DNA from: Deltaproteobacteria bacterium
GTDB lineage: Bacteria; Myxococcota_A; Polyangia; HGW-17; JAJRWW01
Direction of reading: 5' to 3'
NCBI GenBank assembly: GCA_029938605.1
Contig: JAOZUO010000061.1
Location: 1 to 43,311, forward strand
Length of the DNA: 43,311 nucleotides
In this document: positions 41,162 through 43,311 of the stretch, piece by piece
How the letters are laid out: every line of letters begins with the position of its first letter
Position numbering within the stretch: position 1 is the first letter of the stretch
Notes under the pieces: generated by a model
Database searches by the model: none
What the model was told of the DNA's origin: nothing
The model's input: only the letters and a program-made list of their open reading frames with translations
Made by a program: the position numbers and the translations under genes

Positions 41162-41818
41162 TTACCAGCCCCCCGCCTCTTCAGACGTGATTTCGATGTC
41201 CTCGTACTCGAGGGGATCTCCCACGCTGAGGGCGGCGGTTGTGCCGTCGGCTTCGATTTCCATGGAGATGACCTGGCCGCCGCCGAGGCCGTCTATGTAG
41301 GTGAACTCCTCGCCCACCTTGGGGGGCCAGGGGAGCTGGCCTTCGAAGCCCACCACCTTGGCCTTGCCGACCTCGATGATGAACCAGCGGGGCAGCCGGT
41401 TCCAGCCGTCGAGGCTGCTGCCGGCCTGGAAGGACTCTATGGCCGGCAGGGGCTCTTCGATGGCCCGCTTGTCGAAGAGCACGTAGATGCCCTCGTCCTC
41501 CTGGAGCCAGAAGTCGGATTCACCCACCTTGAGGTGCCACTCCGTCCAGTACCCGGAGGGGTACTCGATCTGAACGTTGCCGAGGATGTTGAACTCGGTC
41601 TTCCCTCGGATTTTGCCATGCTGGCCCACTTTGAACCGAGAGAAGATGTTGGCGATGGGGGCACTCTGGGGAGTGCCATCTCCTTCGGCGCTCACCTGCT
41701 GGGTGAAAAATGCGGTGTTTCCGCAGTACTCGCAGTTGTATACCTCGTCAAAGCGGCGCTCGGCATCGATGGGCGCGCCACAGGACGGACAAGCCATATT
41801 CGGTTGTTGTGTCGGCAC
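41162..41818 (-). CDS. Zinc-ribbon DUF4178 protein
   Basis: Soluble 218-residue protein: a zinc ribbon with CPSCGAPID and CEYCGNTAF, then DUF4178 (FKVGQHGKIRGKTEFNILG, YWTEWHLKVGESDFWLQEDEGIYVLF). It is a shorter relative of the gene that follows it. It starts with GTG behind GAGGAG; an internal ATG 7 codons on is an alternative. It is first in the operon behind the promoter at 41859-41888. Confidence 0.78.
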   Translation of the reverse strand: MPTQQPNMACPSCGAPIDAERRFDEVYNCEYCGNTAFFTQQVSAEGDGTPQSAPIANIFSRFKVGQHGKIRGKTEFNILGNVQIEYPSGYWTEWHLKVGESDFWLQEDEGIYVLFDKRAIEEPLPAIESFQAGSSLDGWNRLPRWFIIEVGKAKVVGFEGQLPWPPKVGEEFTYIDGLGGGQVISMEIEADGTTAALSVGDPLEYEDIEITSEEAGGW

Positions 41819-41858
41819 GGTGTCGGCTCCTCGGCCTGTGAATCCCCTAAGGTCACCA

Positions 41859-41888
41859 ACAATACCTGGGACCGGGGTAGGGCGTCAA
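41859..41888 (-). promoter_or_regulatory. Candidate promoter of the DUF4178-DUF350-speE operon
   Basis: On the minus strand TTGACG (41883-41888) and TATTGT (41859-41864) are 18 bp apart, in the 130-bp gap between the radical SAM gene and the first DUF4178 gene. Confidence 0.5.
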
Positions 41889-41948
41889 TTCCCATCTGCG
41901 GTTCCATTCTGTGGTCCCATCGGATACACCCTCTTGCCATTCGTGGCA

Positions 41949-43091
41949 TTAGGGTTTGCCGAGCCAGCGAAGGTGGCAGACCTTGGTGCGGTTTTTTTCG
42001 ACGTCCCACAGGTGCAGGGAGTTGCCGCGGCAGGCGTTCCAGTCGTCGCAGTCCTCGCACAAGCCGGTGCGCATCCAGGTGCGGTCGCGGAAGCGGCGGA
42101 AGCGGGTTCGCCAGACCTCGGCGAAGTCGTCTGTGCGGACGTTGCCAAAGGTGAACGATCGGTCGATGTTGGGGCAGGCGCCGATGTCGCCGTTGGCGTA
42201 GAGGCCCGCCACGCGGGTGCCGGCGTCGCAGGAGTACAGGTAGGGTCGCACCTCGCCTTCCCACTCGGGGCCGAGGTAGCCTTCGTCGCTGTAGTAGGTG
42301 TTCACCCCTCCGTTGGACTGCCGCTGGTCTCGGATGAAGGAGAAGAGCTTCCGGAGCTGATCCCGGCTGAGTCGTAGGCCGCGCTCCTGGGATGCGCGGC
42401 CGTTGGGGAAGATGGAGAGGATCCGCCAGTCCGTGGCGCCCAGGTCCCGGACCAGCGAGGCGATCCGGTCCAGGTAGGGCAGGGTGGTAGGCGAGATGGA
42501 GGTGGAGACCTGCAGCGCCTTGAGAAATCCCGCCCGGGCGTAGAGCTGCACCGCCTCGGCGGCCCGCCGGAAGGAGCCCTTCACTCCTCGCAGGGCGTCG
42601 TGCTCCGGCTCGAGTCCGTCAATGGAGACGCACAGGGACTCCAGCCCCACCACGGCCGAGCGTATCACCGTGTCTTTTCGCACCCTGAAGCCGTTGGTCA
42701 CCAGGCCCAGGTGCATCCCGCGGTCGGTGATGGCCTTGCACACGGTAAACAGGTCGGGCCGCATGAGCGGCTCGCCGCCGGTGATGGCGACGATGATGTC
42801 TTCGGGATTCTCGACGGCCCGGCTGGCCGCGTCGAAGGCGGCGATGGCCTCCTGGGTAGTGAGCTCGGACGAGGTGTCCGTGGCCCGGATGCAGTCCGAT
42901 CCACAGTGGGCGCAGGCCAGGTTGCAGGCGAGGGTGGCCTCCCAGAAAAGGTAGGTCAGGCGAGGTTCTGACGCCTCCAGCTCCCGGTAGCGCCACCAGG
43001 CGCCCAGGCGGGCGCGTTTCACGAGGGTCCGTAGCACGAGCTGATTATGCCGGTCCCCGGCGACGGCCGCAAGGCCCCGAAGGGTTCCCAC
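41949..43091 (-). CDS. Radical SAM protein with SPASM-type domain
   Basis: Predicted Fe-S enzyme of up to 380 residues. The radical SAM motif is ATLACNLACAHCGSDC (C-x3-C-x2-C), followed by GGEPLMRPDLF and the usual barrel strands (LVTNGFRV, SLCVSIDGL). A C-terminal SPASM-like set follows: CDAG, GACPNIDRSF, LCEDCDDWNAC, so an extra Fe-S cluster is likely. Relatives modify peptides or tetrapyrroles (PqqE, AnSME, NirJ); substrate not visible. The start is uncertain: GTG 43091 lies only 5 bp from the inserted element B and lacks a ribosome site. It has the same strand as the DUF4178 genes but a promoter lies between. Confidence 0.85.
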   Translation of the reverse strand: MGTLRGLAAVAGDRHNQLVLRTLVKRARLGAWWRYRELEASEPRLTYLFWEATLACNLACAHCGSDCIRATDTSSELTTQEAIAAFDAASRAVENPEDIIVAITGGEPLMRPDLFTVCKAITDRGMHLGLVTNGFRVRKDTVIRSAVVGLESLCVSIDGLEPEHDALRGVKGSFRRAAEAVQLYARAGFLKALQVSTSISPTTLPYLDRIASLVRDLGATDWRILSIFPNGRASQERGLRLSRDQLRKLFSFIRDQRQSNGGVNTYYSDEGYLGPEWEGEVRPYLYSCDAGTRVAGLYANGDIGACPNIDRSFTFGNVRTDDFAEVWRTRFRRFRDRTWMRTGLCEDCDDWNACRGNSLHLWDVEKNRTKVCHLRWLGKP

Positions 43092-43099
43092 AGTCTTTA

Positions 43100-43257
43100 G
43101 GGCCCGGTCAGTAATAAGTTGGTCAGATCAGGTCGTCGAGGTGCCCGGCTCGCGAGGCGCCAGAAGGGCGCATATCGGGAATATGCAACCGCCTGGTAAC
43201 GAAGTGAGCCGGGATGGATCGGCGGCCTGAGCGATCAAGTTATTACTGACCGGGCCC
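43100..43257 (-). mobile_element. MITE-like element, copy B (158 bp)
   Basis: Inverted ends GGGCCCGGTCAGTAATAA are perfect over 18 bp and continue imperfectly (TTG-TC). TTA is on both sides (43097-43099 and 43258-43260; TAA in the element's own orientation), compatible with a 3-bp target duplication. The core is the same as copy A at 33427. It has no coding capacity, so it would need a transposase from elsewhere. Confidence 0.8.
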
Positions 43258-43311
43258 TTAGCCCGGAATAATATAGATGACCAGGATGACGGTGGCGCCC
43301 CAGAGGGCGAG
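43258..43311 (-). CDS. C-terminal end of a membrane protein
   Basis: On the minus strand the last bases read LALWGATVILVIYIIPG and then TAA at 43258-43260. This is a membrane segment at the end of a protein that begins outside the window. Its stop codon is the TAA that also flanks element B. Confidence 0.5.
   Translation of the reverse strand, partial: LALWGATVILVIYIIPG

Overview
This is a high-GC window from what looks like a Myxococcota (former Deltaproteobacteria) genome. The sequence-level reasons are a Ser/Thr kinase with the HRDISPQN catalytic loop common in that phylum, many secreted Cys/Asp-rich lipoproteins (MopE-type repeats, DUF4215-type repeats), a large outer-membrane-type protein resembling TIGR04551, and generally long lipoprotein-coding genes. 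The phylum is an inference; there is no rRNA to confirm it.

Layout. 1-8089 (minus strand): a three-gene surface set (MopE/choice-of-anchor-L lipoprotein, a 961-residue modular lipoprotein, an outer-membrane protein) followed by a Ser/Thr kinase that runs off the left edge. 8374-12315 (plus): ftsB-like, a GAF-GGDEF diguanylate cyclase and a PIN-PhoH ATPase, packed as an operon behind a strong promoter. 12366-17268: two tandemly duplicated DUF4215 lipoproteins (minus) and another lipoprotein (plus). 17292-22565: glmS, a HtrA-type protease and an unusual membrane/YkgJ fusion. 22566-23794: a 1.2-kb stretch without a convincing gene, made of 126-bp tandem repeats, a pair of ~195-bp direct repeats and a probable transposase remnant. 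23795-25795: thiolase plus two YbjQ-family genes. 25980-32347: a Tex-like S1 protein, a membrane-dipeptidase-family enzyme, a lipoprotein and a ChlI/ChlD chelatase pair joined by a ten-A run that looks like a -1 frameshift site. 32372-35541: a histone-H1-like double winged-helix protein, tRNA-Leu, a MITE-like element, a NagD-type HAD phosphatase, a lipoprotein and tRNA-Phe. 35542-37176: a candidate 16-codon gene with its own promoter and an NlpC/P60-like exported protein. 37131-43311 (minus): membrane spermidine synthase, DUF350, a 62-residue membrane protein, two zinc-ribbon DUF4178 proteins, a radical SAM/SPASM protein, a second copy of the MITE-like element and the last codons of a membrane protein.

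How the parts may work together. The right-hand cluster (DUF4178, DUF4178-TM, small TM protein, DUF350, SpeE) is the most system-like block: tightly spaced, co-directional, with a promoter in front, and built of families repeatedly associated with polyamine chemistry at the membrane whose joint function is not established. The two MITE-like elements (156 and 158 bp, inverted ends starting GGGCCC, TAA on both sides in the element's own orientation) and a TNA-GGGCCC 9-bp tandem array between chlD and the H1-like gene suggest one family of small mobile repeats that settles at gene ends.

Limits. All calls come from reading the sequence; no database search, folding program or alignment was run. 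Family names rest on recognisable motifs, and element ends, promoters and terminators are pattern matches.
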